A DNA stretch of 64,000 nt from Neisseria sp. MVDL19-042950 (GCF_030504625.1 NZ_JAUKWH010000004.1:1-64000), one strand, 5' to 3'; counted from the stretch's first letter, positions 36,659 through 46,811 are shown. Notes: generated by a model from the sequence alone, not told the origin. Program-made: numbers and translations.

Positions 36659-37309
36659 TCAGCTTGCCTTGTCGGAGGTTTCGTTTTCCTGTGCCAGAAT
36701 CGAGCGGATTTTGGCGACCAGAATGTCTATGGCGACGTTATTCGGTTGTTCGCTTGGGATAATCATGTCGGCGTGGCGTTTGGTGGGTTCGACGAATTGG
36801 TTGTGCATCGGCCGTACCTGTCCGATATATTGGTTGACAACCGATTCTACCGAACGCCCTCTTTCGGCCTGATCGCGTAACAGACGGCGGATGAAGCGCA
36901 GGTCGGCGGCGGTATCGACAAACAGTTTGATGTCCATCAGGCTGCGCACTTTTTCGTCGTACAAGGCCAACACGCCTTCGACGATGATCACGTCGACGGG
37001 CTCTTGCCGTTTGGTGTGCGGTGCGCGGGTGTAGCTTTTGTAGTCGTATTGCGGCAGTTCCACCGCTTCGCGTTGCAGCAGCAGTTGCAGGTGCCGGTAA
37101 AGCAAGGCGTTGTCGAATGCGCCGGGGTGGTCGTAATTCTGGCGCAGCCTTTCTTCAAAAGGCATGGTGGCTTGATCGTTGTAGTAGTAATCTTGCTCGA
37201 TAATGGTAATCGGATAGCCGCTGAATTGCTCTAACAATGCGCGTGCAACGGTGGTTTTGCCCGAACCGGAACCGCCGGCCACGCCGATGATGATGGGTTT
37301 TTTAAACAT
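36659..37309 (-). CDS. udk: uridine kinase
   Basis: Phosphorylates uridine and cytidine in pyrimidine salvage. 216 residues with Walker A GVAGGSGSGKTTVA at the N-terminus, IEQDYYYNDQA, the NYDHPGAFDN motif, VIIVEGVLALYDE and RFIRRLLRDQAERGRS. Start at 37309, the normal family N-terminus; the 26 codons before it in frame include a DUS (MISDGL) and are not conserved. Confidence 0.95.
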   Translation of the reverse strand: MFKKPIIIGVAGGSGSGKTTVARALLEQFSGYPITIIEQDYYYNDQATMPFEERLRQNYDHPGAFDNALLYRHLQLLLQREAVELPQYDYKSYTRAPHTKRQEPVDVIIVEGVLALYDEKVRSLMDIKLFVDTAADLRFIRRLLRDQAERGRSVESVVNQYIGQVRPMHNQFVEPTKRHADMIIPSEQPNNVAIDILVAKIRSILAQENETSDKAS

Positions 37310-37370
37310 AACGTTCGGTTGCAGTAATGGTTTGTATAAACCGGATAACGGCATTATAGCCGAATGATTG

Positions 37371-37400
37371 AGGCCGTCTGAAATCATATTCAGACGGCCT
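37371..37400 (-). terminator. DUS inverted-repeat terminator after murA
   Basis: AGGCCGTCTGAA and complement with a 6-nt loop, 23 bp after the murA stop. Confidence 0.8.
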
Positions 37401-37423
37401 GATGGTTGCTTGCAACGGCGGTT

Positions 37424-38710
<1,287 letters not shown>

Positions 38711-38813
38711 TCAGACGGCCTGTGCGGGTGTGTCGATAGCTTTGTAAAGCGGTAAATAGAGAATTATAAAAGATTTTAAACGGTTCGGCAGACTTGCCCG
38801 GATAAACGGTATC

Positions 38814-38845
38814 AGGCCGTCTGAAACTGTATTTTCAGACGGCCT
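38814..38845 (-). terminator. DUS inverted-repeat terminator after the RNB gene
   Basis: AGGCCGTCTGAAA and complement with a 6-nt loop, 9 bp after the stop at 38854. Confidence 0.8.
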
Positions 38846-38853
38846 CTTCACAA

Positions 38854-40719
38854 CTATGCAACGGCGGGCGCAACGGCTTTCAGATAGTTCAGCGCGATAA
38901 ACTGCTTATCCGCATCCAGCTCGGTAACGGCCAGCAGCATTTGCGATTTGGGCAGCGCGTCGAACGGAATGCCGGTGGCACGGGTAACCAGCGGCAGGCC
39001 GTTGATGCGCACCAAATCTTCTTTCAACAGCGTGGCGTTCAGCTCTTTGATGCCTTGCTGTTCGAGATACACCAAGCTCCAGTAGCTTTCCATTTTGCGT
39101 TGGAAATCGGCATAGGCGGTGTAGGCGGACTCGAAATCGCGCAGGGCGGCGAAAAGGCCGGCATCGTTGTTTTGGAACAGCGGTTCGGCGGTGTCGTCGA
39201 TCAGGCTGATAAGCTGCTTTTGGTTGATGTAGTCGGCGGCGCGGCGCAACGGCGAGGTAAACCAGCCGTAATGCTGCACGCCCATGCCGCTGTGCGGTTC
39301 GGATTTGGTGCTCATGCGCACTTTGCTGTTGCCGGGCTGCACGCGGAAGAGACCGGGCAGGTTGTTGGCATCGAGCATTTCGGCCCATGTGCTGTTGGCG
39401 AGGATCATCATTTCGCTCACCAATGTGTCGATAGGCGAACCGCGTTCGCGGCGGGCAATGCCTACGCTGCCGTCTTCATTCAATTCGATGCTGTAATCGT
39501 ATTGCGGCGCGCGTTCAGGCTCGTATTTGCCGCGTGCTTTTTGGCGGGCAACGGCGAATTGGTACAGCCAGATTAAATCTTGATGGTGGTTGAACATGGC
39601 CTGCCCTTCGGCATCCAAGCCGGTTTCGGCGTTGAAATGCGGCTCGATGGTTTGGATGCGCAGGTTTTCGGCGATGTAAACGGCTTCGATTTTGTGTTCG
39701 GGCGCACCGACGTTGAAGTCGGCATCGATATCGAAATAAATGCTCACGGCGGGGCGGTATGCGCCTGCGTCGAGGCTGAACATGGCGATCCAGTCGTCGG
39801 GCAGCATGGTGATTTTGCCGCCGGGGAAATAGGCGGTGCTCAGGCGTTCCATGATGATTTGCTCGATGGCGCTGCCGGGTGCGACGGCTAACGACGGGGC
39901 GGCGATGTGGATGCCGACGCGTTTGCTGCCGTTGCCCAAATCGGTGAGGCTGATGGCATCGTCAACTTCGGTGGTGCTGTCGTCGTCGATGGAAAACGCC
40001 TGCACGTCGGCTTTGGGCAGGTCGGCCAAAGCGGGGATGGCGGCATCGGGAAAGCCGATGCCTTTGGGGAAATGCTTGATTTCAAAGCCGTCGTACAGGT
40101 ATTGCGGAATCGAAGCCACGCCGCCGGTTTGCATAGCGAGAGCCAGCGGAGCGAGTTTGAGCGCGTCGGCGGCTTTGGTGAAGGCTTTGTAGGTGAGCGC
40201 CTGTTTGTCGGGCGCGTGCAGGATGGTTTTTAAGTCGGCGGCGATTTCAGACGGCATCTGCCCTTGTTTCAAGGCTTCGGCCCAGCTTTCGATTTGCGCT
40301 TCCTGCTGCTTTTTGCGCTCGATGGCGGCCAGCGCCTGCTTGAGGGTTTCTTCTGGCGCGGCTTTGAATACGCTTTTGGCCTTTTTGTAGAAGTACATCG
40401 GCGCGGCGTAGAGGGAGATTAGGGTGGCGGCCAGCTCGGTTTTGGTGGGCGCGTGGCCGAAATATTCTTCGGCGATGGCTTCGGCGGTGAATTCTTCTTC
40501 GCCGCACACTTCCCACAAGAGATCGGTGTCGATGTCGGCGGCTTCGGCTTGGGCTTTGTTTAGGAAGTCGTCGAGCGGGGTGTCGAATTCGACAAATACG
40601 TTGGCGGCTTTGACTTTGGTGCGTTTTCCGTGCTGGGTGTCGGCCTGATAGTTGGCATCGTTTTTCTGAACGACGGTTGCCACTTTGAATTGGCCGGATT
40701 CTTCGTAAAATATGTTCAT
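38854..40719 (-). CDS. RNB-domain ribonuclease (RNase II/R superfamily)
   Basis: 621-residue exoribonuclease-like protein. The RNB catalytic motif SIDDDSTTEVDDAISLTDLGNGSKRVGIHIAAPS carries the metal-binding aspartates, followed by ERLSTAYFPGGKITMLPDDW and the SPIDTLVSEMMILANSTWAE and TSPLRRAADYINQKQL motifs. The N-terminal 180 residues are a helical region instead of the two cold-shock domains of RNase II and R, and the usual S1 end is short, so it is a divergent family member. A copy of the ATGCCGTCTGAA dialect lies at about 40247. Confidence 0.9.
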   Translation of the reverse strand: MNIFYEESGQFKVATVVQKNDANYQADTQHGKRTKVKAANVFVEFDTPLDDFLNKAQAEAADIDTDLLWEVCGEEEFTAEAIAEEYFGHAPTKTELAATLISLYAAPMYFYKKAKSVFKAAPEETLKQALAAIERKKQQEAQIESWAEALKQGQMPSEIAADLKTILHAPDKQALTYKAFTKAADALKLAPLALAMQTGGVASIPQYLYDGFEIKHFPKGIGFPDAAIPALADLPKADVQAFSIDDDSTTEVDDAISLTDLGNGSKRVGIHIAAPSLAVAPGSAIEQIIMERLSTAYFPGGKITMLPDDWIAMFSLDAGAYRPAVSIYFDIDADFNVGAPEHKIEAVYIAENLRIQTIEPHFNAETGLDAEGQAMFNHHQDLIWLYQFAVARQKARGKYEPERAPQYDYSIELNEDGSVGIARRERGSPIDTLVSEMMILANSTWAEMLDANNLPGLFRVQPGNSKVRMSTKSEPHSGMGVQHYGWFTSPLRRAADYINQKQLISLIDDTAEPLFQNNDAGLFAALRDFESAYTAYADFQRKMESYWSLVYLEQQGIKELNATLLKEDLVRINGLPLVTRATGIPFDALPKSQMLLAVTELDADKQFIALNYLKAVAPAVA

Positions 40720-40747
40720 ATTGCAATCTGATATACAGGTTTGGGGA

Positions 40748-40780
40748 AAGGCCGTCTGAAAAAGGGTTTCAGACGGCCTT
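40748..40780 (-). terminator. DUS inverted-repeat terminator after ispA
   Basis: AAGGCCGTCTGAAA and complement with a short loop, 28 bp after the ispA stop. Confidence 0.8.
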
Positions 40781-40808
40781 GATGTCTGTCGCGTTATCGG
40801 AAACGGCT

Positions 40809-41705
40809 TCAGTTTTTCCGGGCGGTAACGAATTCGGCCAGCAAACGCAGGTGGGCGGCCCGGCTGCCGAACGGCTCCAGCAAGACAACGGCTTCGCCGA
40901 TCAATGTTTCGGCGTAGGTGCGGGCTTCGGTCAGCCCCATCAGCTTCACGTAGGTAGGCTTGTCGTTATCGGCATCTTTGCCGGCGGTTTTGCCGAGCGT
41001 GGCGGTGTCGGCTTCGCAGTCGAGCACGTCGTCGATCACTTGGAAGGCGAGGCCGAGTTTGCGGGCGTAATCGTCTAAACGTTCGATATCGCTATCGTTC
41101 AAATCGGGGCAGCACAATGCGCCGAGCATCACGGCGGCGCGGATGAGTGCGCCGGTTTTGAGGCCGTGCATGTGTTCCAGCGCGGCTTGCGTCATCGGTT
41201 TGCCGACGTTGGCCAGATCAATCGCCTGCCCGCCCGCCATGCCGAGGCTGCCGGATGCCCGCGCCAGTACGCCGACCATTTTGAGTTGGCGCGCCGGCGG
41301 CAAGGCCGTGGGTTGGCTTAATACGTCGAAAGCCAGCGTTTGCAGGGCATCGCCGACGAGCAAGGCGGTGGCTTCGTCGTATTGCACGTGGCAGGTGGGT
41401 TTGCCGCGGCGCAGGCTGTCGTTGTCCATCGCCGGCATGTCGTCGTGCACCAGCGAATAAACGTGTATCAGCTCCACCGCCGCCATCGCCTGCTCCGTTG
41501 CGGCGGCATCGGCATTGCCCAATTCGGAAGCGGCCAGCACCAACAGGGGGCGCAGGCGTTTGCCGCCGCCGAGGGTAACGTAGCGCATGGCTTGGTGCAG
41601 GATGTGCGGCACAATGTTTTCAGACGGCATCATGCGCTCGAGCACCAGCTCGGTTTGCGCTTGTGCTTTCTGCTGCCATGCTTTCAAATCATTCGCTTTG
41701 CTCAA
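40809..41705 (-). CDS. ispA: farnesyl diphosphate synthase
   Basis: Makes C15 farnesyl diphosphate from IPP and DMAPP/GPP. 298 residues; first aspartate-rich motif [55 protein letters not shown] and second aspartate-rich motif [33 protein letters not shown]. It overlaps xseB by 17 bp (translational coupling), the common xseB-ispA pair; dxs, often third, is not here. Contains one ATGCCGTCTGAA copy near 41619. Confidence 0.97.
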   Translation of the reverse strand: MSKANDLKAWQQKAQAQTELVLERMMPSENIVPHILHQAMRYVTLGGGKRLRPLLVLAASELGNADAAATEQAMAAVELIHVYSLVHDDMPAMDNDSLRRGKPTCHVQYDEATALLVGDALQTLAFDVLSQPTALPPARQLKMVGVLARASGSLGMAGGQAIDLANVGKPMTQAALEHMHGLKTGALIRAAVMLGALCCPDLNDSDIERLDDYARKLGLAFQVIDDVLDCEADTATLGKTAGKDADNDKPTYVKLMGLTEARTYAETLIGEAVVLLEPFGSRAAHLRLLAEFVTARKN

Positions 41706-41919
41706 GGTTCAGCTCCTTCAGTTCGCCTGCATCCAATACTTGCAGCTTCTGCTCGACTTCGGCGAGCTTGGCTTGGCAGTATTTCACTAATTCGTTGCCT
41801 TCCTGATAGGCGGCGAGCGCGTCTTCCAGCGGCATTTCGCTGCTCTGCATGGCTTGGGTGAGGGTTTCCAGACGTTTGAGCGCGTCTTCAAACGATTTGG
41901 GCGCGGCAGATTTTTTCAT
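41689..41919 (-). CDS. xseB: exodeoxyribonuclease VII small subunit
   Basis: 76 residues of the XseB family: [55 protein letters not shown] is the conserved helical pair that wraps the large subunit XseA. Start at 41919 ([10 protein letters not shown]); the frame runs on to 42054 but without family sequence. Overlaps the ispA start by 17 bp. Confidence 0.93.
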   Translation of the reverse strand: MKKSAAPKSFEDALKRLETLTQAMQSSEMPLEDALAAYQEGNELVKYCQAKLAEVEQKLQVLDAGELKELNLEQSE

Positions 41920-42046
41920 AAGGCGGTAGGGTTGGATGGAAAAGGTGTTATTGTAGCATTTTTGGGACGGTTCGGGCTGTTCGGATGGTGATGCAAATAC
42001 CGTGGATCGGAATGCGTTAAAGCGGGAGAAAGAAGGTTGGAAACAG

Positions 42047-42202
42047 TATGGCAAACAAACTTATTTTGGATACAAGGGTGGCAAGTTGCAGACAGTACAG
42101 ACCGTGCGGAACCGATTCCGTTGCCGCTTCAGCGGTTTGCACAGTCGTTCTCTTCGGACTAAGGCGCAGCAACGCCGTAGGAAGTTAGGTTTATTCGCTA
42201 TA
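42047..42202. mobile_element. small TIR element, Correia-like, copy A
   Basis: 156 bp. Left end TATGGCAAACAAACTT, right end (complement) TATAGCGAATAAACCT, about 12 of 16 positions matching as an inverted repeat. The inner part shares GCACAGTCGTTCTCTTCG and AAGGCGCAGCAACGCCGTA with the copy at 60435-60566. The core motifs GCAGACAGTACA and AAGGCG.GCAACGCCGTA and the TATAG ends resemble Correia repeats, but most of the sequence differs. No reading frame; the rest of the 41920-42342 spacer has no gene. Confidence 0.65.
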
Positions 42203-42342
42203 ACAAGGCCGTCTGAATGTTTGTTGTCAAGCATGGTTCGGTTACGGCTGGCCGCGACAGACTCTAGAAATCGTGATATTCTGAAATTTTTCAAAAGAAT
42301 CAAACATTTTAAATGACATCATCACGCAAGCAGGAGTTTAGA

Positions 42343-42882
42343 ATGGCCTTCAGATTTTCTACTTTATTCGGTTTGGCGTGTATTGCCGCATCGGTGCAGG
42401 CGGCCGATTTGCCTCCTTTGCAAACGGTCGGCGAGGTGGATCTCGGGCGGTATGCCGGCACGTGGTATGAAATTGCGCGCCTGCCGATGCCTTTCCAGAA
42501 ACAATGTGCCGCCAATGTAACGGCCACTTATACGCCCAATCCCGACAATACGGTTACCGTTACCAACCGCTGTTTGAAGGCTGACGGAGCTTGGTCGGCA
42601 GCCGAAGGGCTTGCCCGCCCGCAAAACGACAGCAATAATCGGTTGAGCGTAACTTTCCTGCCGAAAGCCTTGCGCTGGCTGCCGTTCGGCCACTCGCCTT
42701 ATTGGATTATGGCGTTGGATGAAAATTATCAAACGGCAATGATCGGCCAACCCGACCGCAAATATCTTTGGGTGCTGTCGCGCACGCCGCAAATCGATGA
42801 GGCCGTTTATCAAGCCTATTTGAAGCAGGCTGCCGAGCAAGGTTATGATTTGTCGGGATTAATCCGAACCAAACAAAATTGA
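42343..42882 (+). CDS. blc: bacterial lipocalin (Blc type)
   Basis: 179-residue precursor of an exported lipocalin that binds lipids or other small hydrophobic molecules. Signal peptide MAFRFSTLFGLACIAASVQA; then the lipocalin signature VDLGRYAGTWYEIARLPMPFQKQC, VTVTNRC and the C-terminal YLWVLSRTPQIDEAVYQAYLKQAAEQGYD. The E. coli homologue is an outer-membrane lipoprotein; here the cysteine in the signal region (GLAC) does not make a good lipobox, so a soluble periplasmic form is likely. Start chosen by the AGGAG at 42332-42336, 6 nt from the ATG. Confidence 0.92.
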   Translation: MAFRFSTLFGLACIAASVQAADLPPLQTVGEVDLGRYAGTWYEIARLPMPFQKQCAANVTATYTPNPDNTVTVTNRCLKADGAWSAAEGLARPQNDSNNRLSVTFLPKALRWLPFGHSPYWIMALDENYQTAMIGQPDRKYLWVLSRTPQIDEAVYQAYLKQAAEQGYDLSGLIRTKQN

Positions 42883-43009
42883 ATCGTCTCGTTTGAAAGC
42901 GGCCGTCTATTTTAAAAAACGGCAGACGGAAGCGGTGCCGTGCGGTGCGGCGGTTTGCCCTGCCGTTCGGTTGCGGCCGAATCGTAGCGGATGTTTGCGG
43001 GAAATGCTT

Positions 43010-43042
43010 GAGGCCGTCTGAAATAAAGTTTCAGACGGCCTC
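43010..43042. terminator. DUS inverted-repeat terminator, blc/yjdM convergent
   Basis: GAGGCCGTCTGAAA and complement with a 5-nt loop. Confidence 0.8.
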
Positions 43043-43057
43043 TTTCGGTTTGCCGAA

Positions 43058-43387
43058 TCAGGCTTTTTTCACGAATTCCGATTTCAGGTTCATGGCGCTG
43101 CCGTCGATTTTGCAGGCGATGTTGTGGTCGCCTTCTTGCAGGCGGATGCCTTTCACTTTGGTGCCTTGCTTAATGACCATCGAGCAGCCTTTGACTTTTA
43201 AGTCTTTAATCAGTACTACGGTATCGCCGTCGGTCAGCGGGGTGCCGTTGGCATCTTTCACTACAAGGCTTTCTTCGGCGGCGGCTTCGCCTTCCTGCCA
43301 TTCGTGGGCGCATTCGGGGCAAACGAGTTGTGCGCCGTCGTGATAGGTAAATTCTGAGCCGCATTGCGGGCAGACGGGGTAAGTCAT
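43058..43387 (-). CDS. yjdM: zinc-ribbon protein YjdM (PhnA family)
   Basis: 109 residues: N-terminal zinc ribbon with Cys6, Cys9, Cys23 and Cys26, then the PhnA-type SH3-like domain ([42 protein letters not shown]). Often labelled alkylphosphonate utilisation protein PhnA, although a role in phosphonate use is not established and no phn genes are near. Cytoplasmic, monocistronic. Confidence 0.93.
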   Translation of the reverse strand: MTYPVCPQCGSEFTYHDGAQLVCPECAHEWQEGEAAAEESLVVKDANGTPLTDGDTVVLIKDLKVKGCSMVIKQGTKVKGIRLQEGDHNIACKIDGSAMNLKSEFVKKA

Positions 43388-43424
43388 GGTGTTCCTTTAT
43401 TCAGATTGTTATGGATAGTTGGGC

Positions 43425-43453
43425 AGGCCGTCTGAAACTTTTTCAGACGGCCT
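43425..43453 (-). terminator. DUS inverted-repeat terminator after folA
   Basis: AGGCCGTCTGAAA and complement with a tiny loop, 8 bp after the folA stop. Confidence 0.75.
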
Positions 43454-43460
43454 CTGCGTG

Positions 43461-43946
43461 TCAGAGCCTTTGGTAGTGTACGAACGAGTAGCGGATGCCG
43501 TTGGCAGCGGTGTGGCTTTCACGGGCGGTTTCCTGCCATTCCGCACGGTTGAAGGCGGGAAAAAACGCGTCGCCTTCCACGTTTAAATGCACTTCGGTAA
43601 TACGCAAATCGGTGGCCTGCGGCAGGACTTGGGCGTAAATCTGTGCGCCGCCCATGACGATGATTTCTTCGGCGTCGGGGCATAAATCCAGTGCTTTTTG
43701 CAGGCCGGATACGGTTTCCGCGCCTTCGGCAGCATAATCCGCCTGCCGCGTAATCACGATATTGCGGCGGTTGGGCAGCGGTTTTTTAGGCAGCGATTCC
43801 CATGTTTTGCGTCCCATTACCACCGGTTTGCCCGATGTGTAGGTGCGGAAAAAGGCGAAATCTTCGGGCAGGTGCCACGGCATGGTGTTGTCGATGCCGA
43901 TGCAGCCGTTGTCGGCGCAGGCGGCAATCAGGGTGATTTTTTGCAT
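43461..43946 (-). CDS. folA: dihydrofolate reductase
   Basis: NADPH reduction of dihydrofolate, the trimethoprim target. 161 residues: ITLIAACADNGCIGIDNTMPWHLPEDFAFFRTYTSGKPVVMGRKTWESLPKKPLPNRRNIVITR, then EEIIVMGGAQIYAQVLPQATDLRITEVHLNVEGDAFFP. The active-site acidic residue is in HLPEDF. Full length. Confidence 0.97.
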   Translation of the reverse strand: MQKITLIAACADNGCIGIDNTMPWHLPEDFAFFRTYTSGKPVVMGRKTWESLPKKPLPNRRNIVITRQADYAAEGAETVSGLQKALDLCPDAEEIIVMGGAQIYAQVLPQATDLRITEVHLNVEGDAFFPAFNRAEWQETARESHTAANGIRYSFVHYQRL

Positions 43947-44032
43947 AACCGTTTTTTATGTGGGTTCAGACGGCCTCATTGTATAGCGAAAGAGGCGGGT
44001 TTGTCTGTTCAGCTAGGAGATGGCAAATGGTA

Positions 44033-44067
44033 AAGGCCGTCTGAAAAATCGGTTTTCAGACGGCCTT
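44033..44067 (-). terminator. DUS inverted-repeat terminator after trmO
   Basis: AAGGCCGTCTGAAAA and complement with a 5-nt loop, 48 bp after the trmO stop. Confidence 0.75.
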
Positions 44068-44114
44068 CGGCGGCTTTATTGCAAAGATTCGGCAGAGGCA
44101 ACCGCCCTGCCCCT

Positions 44115-44798
44115 TTAATCCGGCATTGATTCTACAATGCTGATAATAGTGGCGTTTTTTCCTTGTATTTGAAATTTTACTTCGTAATTGCAGATGGCCA
44201 TCACATATATCCGCTCGGGAATATCTTGATAGGCGGGGCGCGGGTCTTGGGCGATGCTTTGGGCGATCACTTCGCGTTCGGCGGCCGCAAGGTTGTCTGC
44301 GCCGCTGTCCGGCAGCCAGTTTACGGTCAGCTCTTCCGGTTTTTCGGCGGCAAAACCGCCGGCCGCGTCAGGTTTGGCTTCCACAAAAGGAATATACGGT
44401 TTGATGTCGATAACGGGCGTGTCGTCGAGCAAGTCAGCTCCGCTGCAATATAAACGTACGGTTTTGCCGGTTTCGATGCGTTCGAGTTTCAGCAGCGACA
44501 GGCCGATATGGTTGGGACGGTGCGGGCTGCGCGTGGCAAACACCCCCATTTTCTGCTTACCACCCAAACGCGGCGGGCGAACGAGCGGCGACCAGCCTTC
44601 GTTAATAACATCATGAAAAATAAAACTTATCCACACATAGTCGAAAGTGTCCAAACCGCGTATGCTGTCGGCGGTAAATTCGCGGTTCAGCTCGATGCAT
44701 ACTTCTGCGGCAGGCACCAGCCCGGGCTGGCGGGCAACGCCGAACTTTTGCTTGTATGGGGAATGCACGGTGGCAATGCTGTAAACGGTATGTTGCAT
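44115..44798 (-). CDS. trmO: tRNA (N6-threonylcarbamoyladenosine37-N6)-methyltransferase TrmO
   Basis: 227-residue TsaA/TrmO (beta-barrel methyltransferase, class VIII), which methylates t6A37 of some tRNAs using SAM. Visible: SIATVHSPYKQKFGVARQPGLVPAA, FDYVWISFIFHD, VRPPRLGGKQKMGVFATRSPHRPNHIGLSLLKLE and DTPVIDIKPYIPFVE. The start at 44798 fits the family; a DUS in reverse orientation directly precedes it, and the longer frame (from 44849) reads through that DUS. Confidence 0.93.
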   Translation of the reverse strand: MQHTVYSIATVHSPYKQKFGVARQPGLVPAAEVCIELNREFTADSIRGLDTFDYVWISFIFHDVINEGWSPLVRPPRLGGKQKMGVFATRSPHRPNHIGLSLLKLERIETGKTVRLYCSGADLLDDTPVIDIKPYIPFVEAKPDAAGGFAAEKPEELTVNWLPDSGADNLAAAEREVIAQSIAQDPRPAYQDIPERIYVMAICNYEVKFQIQGKNATIISIVESMPD

Positions 44799-44880
44799 GA
44801 GGCCGTCTGAAAAATAAATACGGGCGGCCATGATAACAGCCGTTATCAAGCATGAATACCCCTGTTCAGACGGCCTTTGT

Positions 44881-44886
44881 TATAAT
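44881..44886 (+). promoter_or_regulatory. putative -10 element of the nicotinamidase gene
   Basis: Perfect TATAAT 28 bp before the chosen ATG at 44915; it lies inside the longer open frame, which supports the shorter start. No good -35. Confidence 0.5.
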
Positions 44887-44914
44887 GGCGGCTGCTGAAA
44901 TCGGGAAGCCGTAT

Positions 44915-45550
44915 ATGATAGTGTCGATAGACGTAGACGCACAGAAAACTTTTTCGCCTTTATGCCCCGACGAGCTGCCGGTGGCCGAAGGCGATTTGAT
45001 TGTGTCGGAATTGAATGCACAGGCTGCATTGGCGGATTTGCGTGTGATGACCAAAGATGCACACAGCCCGTCGGCCAAATGGCTGGTGGAAAATCCCGCC
45101 GATATGCTGAAGCCCACCGGCTTGCCGGATGCGGATTTGACATGGGTTGCCCACGCGATAGTCGGCACGAAAGGTTTCGAACTGCTTGACGGATTGCCCG
45201 CCGATAAAGAATATGATTATTGCGTATGGAAAGGCGTAGACCCTGCGCTTCACCCTTACGGCGCATGTTTTCACGATATTGAAGAAAAGCTCAGCACCGG
45301 TTTGCTGGAATGGCTGCATTGCAAAGAGGCGAAAACCTTGATTGTGGGCGGTTTGGCAACCGATTATTGTGTAAAAACAACGGTTTTACAGCTTTTAAAA
45401 GGTGGAAACTGGCAGGTAATCGTGAATGCGGCGGCTTGCAGAGGCATCGCACCCGAAACGGTGGAAGCGGCGTGGAACGAAATGGTCGATAACGGTGCGG
45501 TTGTGTTGGAGAATGCACGTTCGATTTATGATTATATTAAAAATCAATGA
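44915..45550 (+). CDS. pncA: nicotinamidase (isochorismatase superfamily)
   Basis: Hydrolyses nicotinamide to nicotinate for NAD salvage. 211 residues with the cysteine-hydrolase triad: Asp8 in DVDAQKTF, Lys in YCVWKGVDP and the nucleophile Cys in GLATDYCVKTTVLQLL; metal-site DAHSP is also present. Start at 44915, 6 nt after GGGAAG; the frame is open from 44852 but that part holds a promoter-like TATAAT and DUS. Other amidase substrates are possible but the motifs fit nicotinamidase well. Confidence 0.9.
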   Translation: MIVSIDVDAQKTFSPLCPDELPVAEGDLIVSELNAQAALADLRVMTKDAHSPSAKWLVENPADMLKPTGLPDADLTWVAHAIVGTKGFELLDGLPADKEYDYCVWKGVDPALHPYGACFHDIEEKLSTGLLEWLHCKEAKTLIVGGLATDYCVKTTVLQLLKGGNWQVIVNAAACRGIAPETVEAAWNEMVDNGAVVLENARSIYDYIKNQ

Positions 45551-45558
45551 GTTGTTTA

Positions 45559-45574
45559 TGTTTCACGTGAAACA
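45559..45574. other. parS centromere-like site, perfect 16-bp palindrome
   Basis: TGTTTCACGTGAAACA, identical to the consensus parS bound by chromosomal ParB proteins. It lies in the 51-bp gap between the nicotinamidase gene and waaC. Confidence 0.93.
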
Positions 45575-45601
45575 TAAATACATATATACACGGAAGCCTT
45601 G

Positions 45602-46588
45602 ATGAAAACGCTGCTTGTGCGACTTTCCAGTATGGGTGATTTAATCCACACGCTGCCTGCGGTGGATGATTTGTCGCGTATGCGCCCCGATGTGGAATTG
45701 CATTGGCTGTGCGAAGCCGCTTTTGCCGATATTGCCCGCTTGCACCCTTTCGTGAAAGAAGTGCATGTTATGCGCTGGCGGCAATGGCGCAAGCAGTTGA
45801 AGCAAAAGGAAACATGGCAGGAGATAGGCCGTCTGAAAAGCAGTTTGCAGCATAACCGCTTCGATTTTGTTTTAGACGGCCAAGGTTTATTGAAAAGTGC
45901 GTTGTTTGCCAAAACAGCCAATGCTCCGATAAAAGGGTTGGGTTTCAATAGTGCCCGCGAGCGTTGGGCTGCGTTGCTGTATAACCAAACGTTTGCCGTG
46001 CCTAAAGGAAAAAATGCGGTTTGGCGCAACCGCGCGCTATTTGCCTCGGCTTTCGGTTATGAAATGCCTGCCGAGCAGCATTTCGGTTTGGTTGTGCCCG
46101 AAGCAGGCCGTCTGAAAGATTTGCCGCCGCATTATTATGTGGCCTTGCATGCAACAAGCCGCGACAGCAAATTGTGGCCGATTGAGCATTGGCTGGCTTT
46201 GCTGGAAAAGTTGCACGGGCGTGATGGCGCGACCGTATATTTGCCGTGGGGTAACGATACGGAAAAGCAGCGGGCTGAAAATATCGCCGGCAAGCTGCCT
46301 TTTGTGCGAGTGTGTGAAAAAATGAGCCTGCTGCAAGCAGCCTATTTGCTGGACAATGCAAAGGGCGTAATCGGCGTAGATACCGGCCTGCTACATTTGG
46401 CAAATGCGTTGGATAAACCGGTTGTCGGTATTTATACCGATACCGACCCGCTGAAAACCGGCGTGCAAGTTTCTGCATGGGCGAAAAATCTGGGTAATAT
46501 CGGCAAAATTCCCCATGCCGATGATGTTTATCATGCCCTATTGCAATGTATGTCGGCAAAAGCGGATAGTGCGGATAGTGCGGATTAG
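45602..46588 (+). CDS. waaC: lipopolysaccharide heptosyltransferase I
   Basis: Adds the first heptose to Kdo in the LPS/LOS inner core. 328 residues of glycosyltransferase family 9: N-terminal LLVRLSSMGDLIHTLPAV, LDGQGLLKSAL, LHATSRDSKLWP and the C-terminal GVDTGLLHLANALDKPVVGIYTDTDPLKTG. Start at ATG 45602 after GGAAG (5-nt spacing). Two DUS are inside the gene (about 45826 and 46098). The C-terminus ends in a nine-base unit repeated nearly three times (SADSADSAD). Confidence 0.95.
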   Translation: MKTLLVRLSSMGDLIHTLPAVDDLSRMRPDVELHWLCEAAFADIARLHPFVKEVHVMRWRQWRKQLKQKETWQEIGRLKSSLQHNRFDFVLDGQGLLKSALFAKTANAPIKGLGFNSARERWAALLYNQTFAVPKGKNAVWRNRALFASAFGYEMPAEQHFGLVVPEAGRLKDLPPHYYVALHATSRDSKLWPIEHWLALLEKLHGRDGATVYLPWGNDTEKQRAENIAGKLPFVRVCEKMSLLQAAYLLDNAKGVIGVDTGLLHLANALDKPVVGIYTDTDPLKTGVQVSAWAKNLGNIGKIPHADDVYHALLQCMSAKADSADSAD

Positions 46589-46708
46589 ATTTGCGGTTTT
46601 TGTCGGAACATTGATGCAGCCTTAAAATTGCTTAAAATCCCGTAAAAGCTGAAGAGTAATTGCTTTAATCGGATATAATGTGAGGCCGTCTGAACAATAA
46701 ATGCGTGG

Positions 46709-46748
46709 TTTTTACCAAGCAGGTTGGCAGAAGCCTGTTTGGTAAAAA
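46709..46748 (+). repeat. 15-bp inverted repeat in the etfBA leader
   Basis: Left arm TTTTTACCAAGCAGG, right arm CCTGTTTGGTAAAAA, 14 of 15 bases paired, 10-nt spacer. It lies between a TATAAT (46674-46679) and the etfB start. It has no T tract after the stem, so it does not look like a terminator; an operator or an RNA switch is possible. A second small hairpin GCCGGA-tcgc-TCCGGC is at 46782-46797, just before the ribosome binding site. Confidence 0.55.
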
Positions 46749-46811
46749 CTATGTTTTAAGATTGATGATCAAATAATTATTGCCGGATCGCTCCGGCTTC
46801 AAGGAGATTTC

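Noticed and set aside
42002-42316. 104-codon plus-strand frame
   Set aside because: Runs through the MITE-like element and a DUS; no ribosome binding site or domain.
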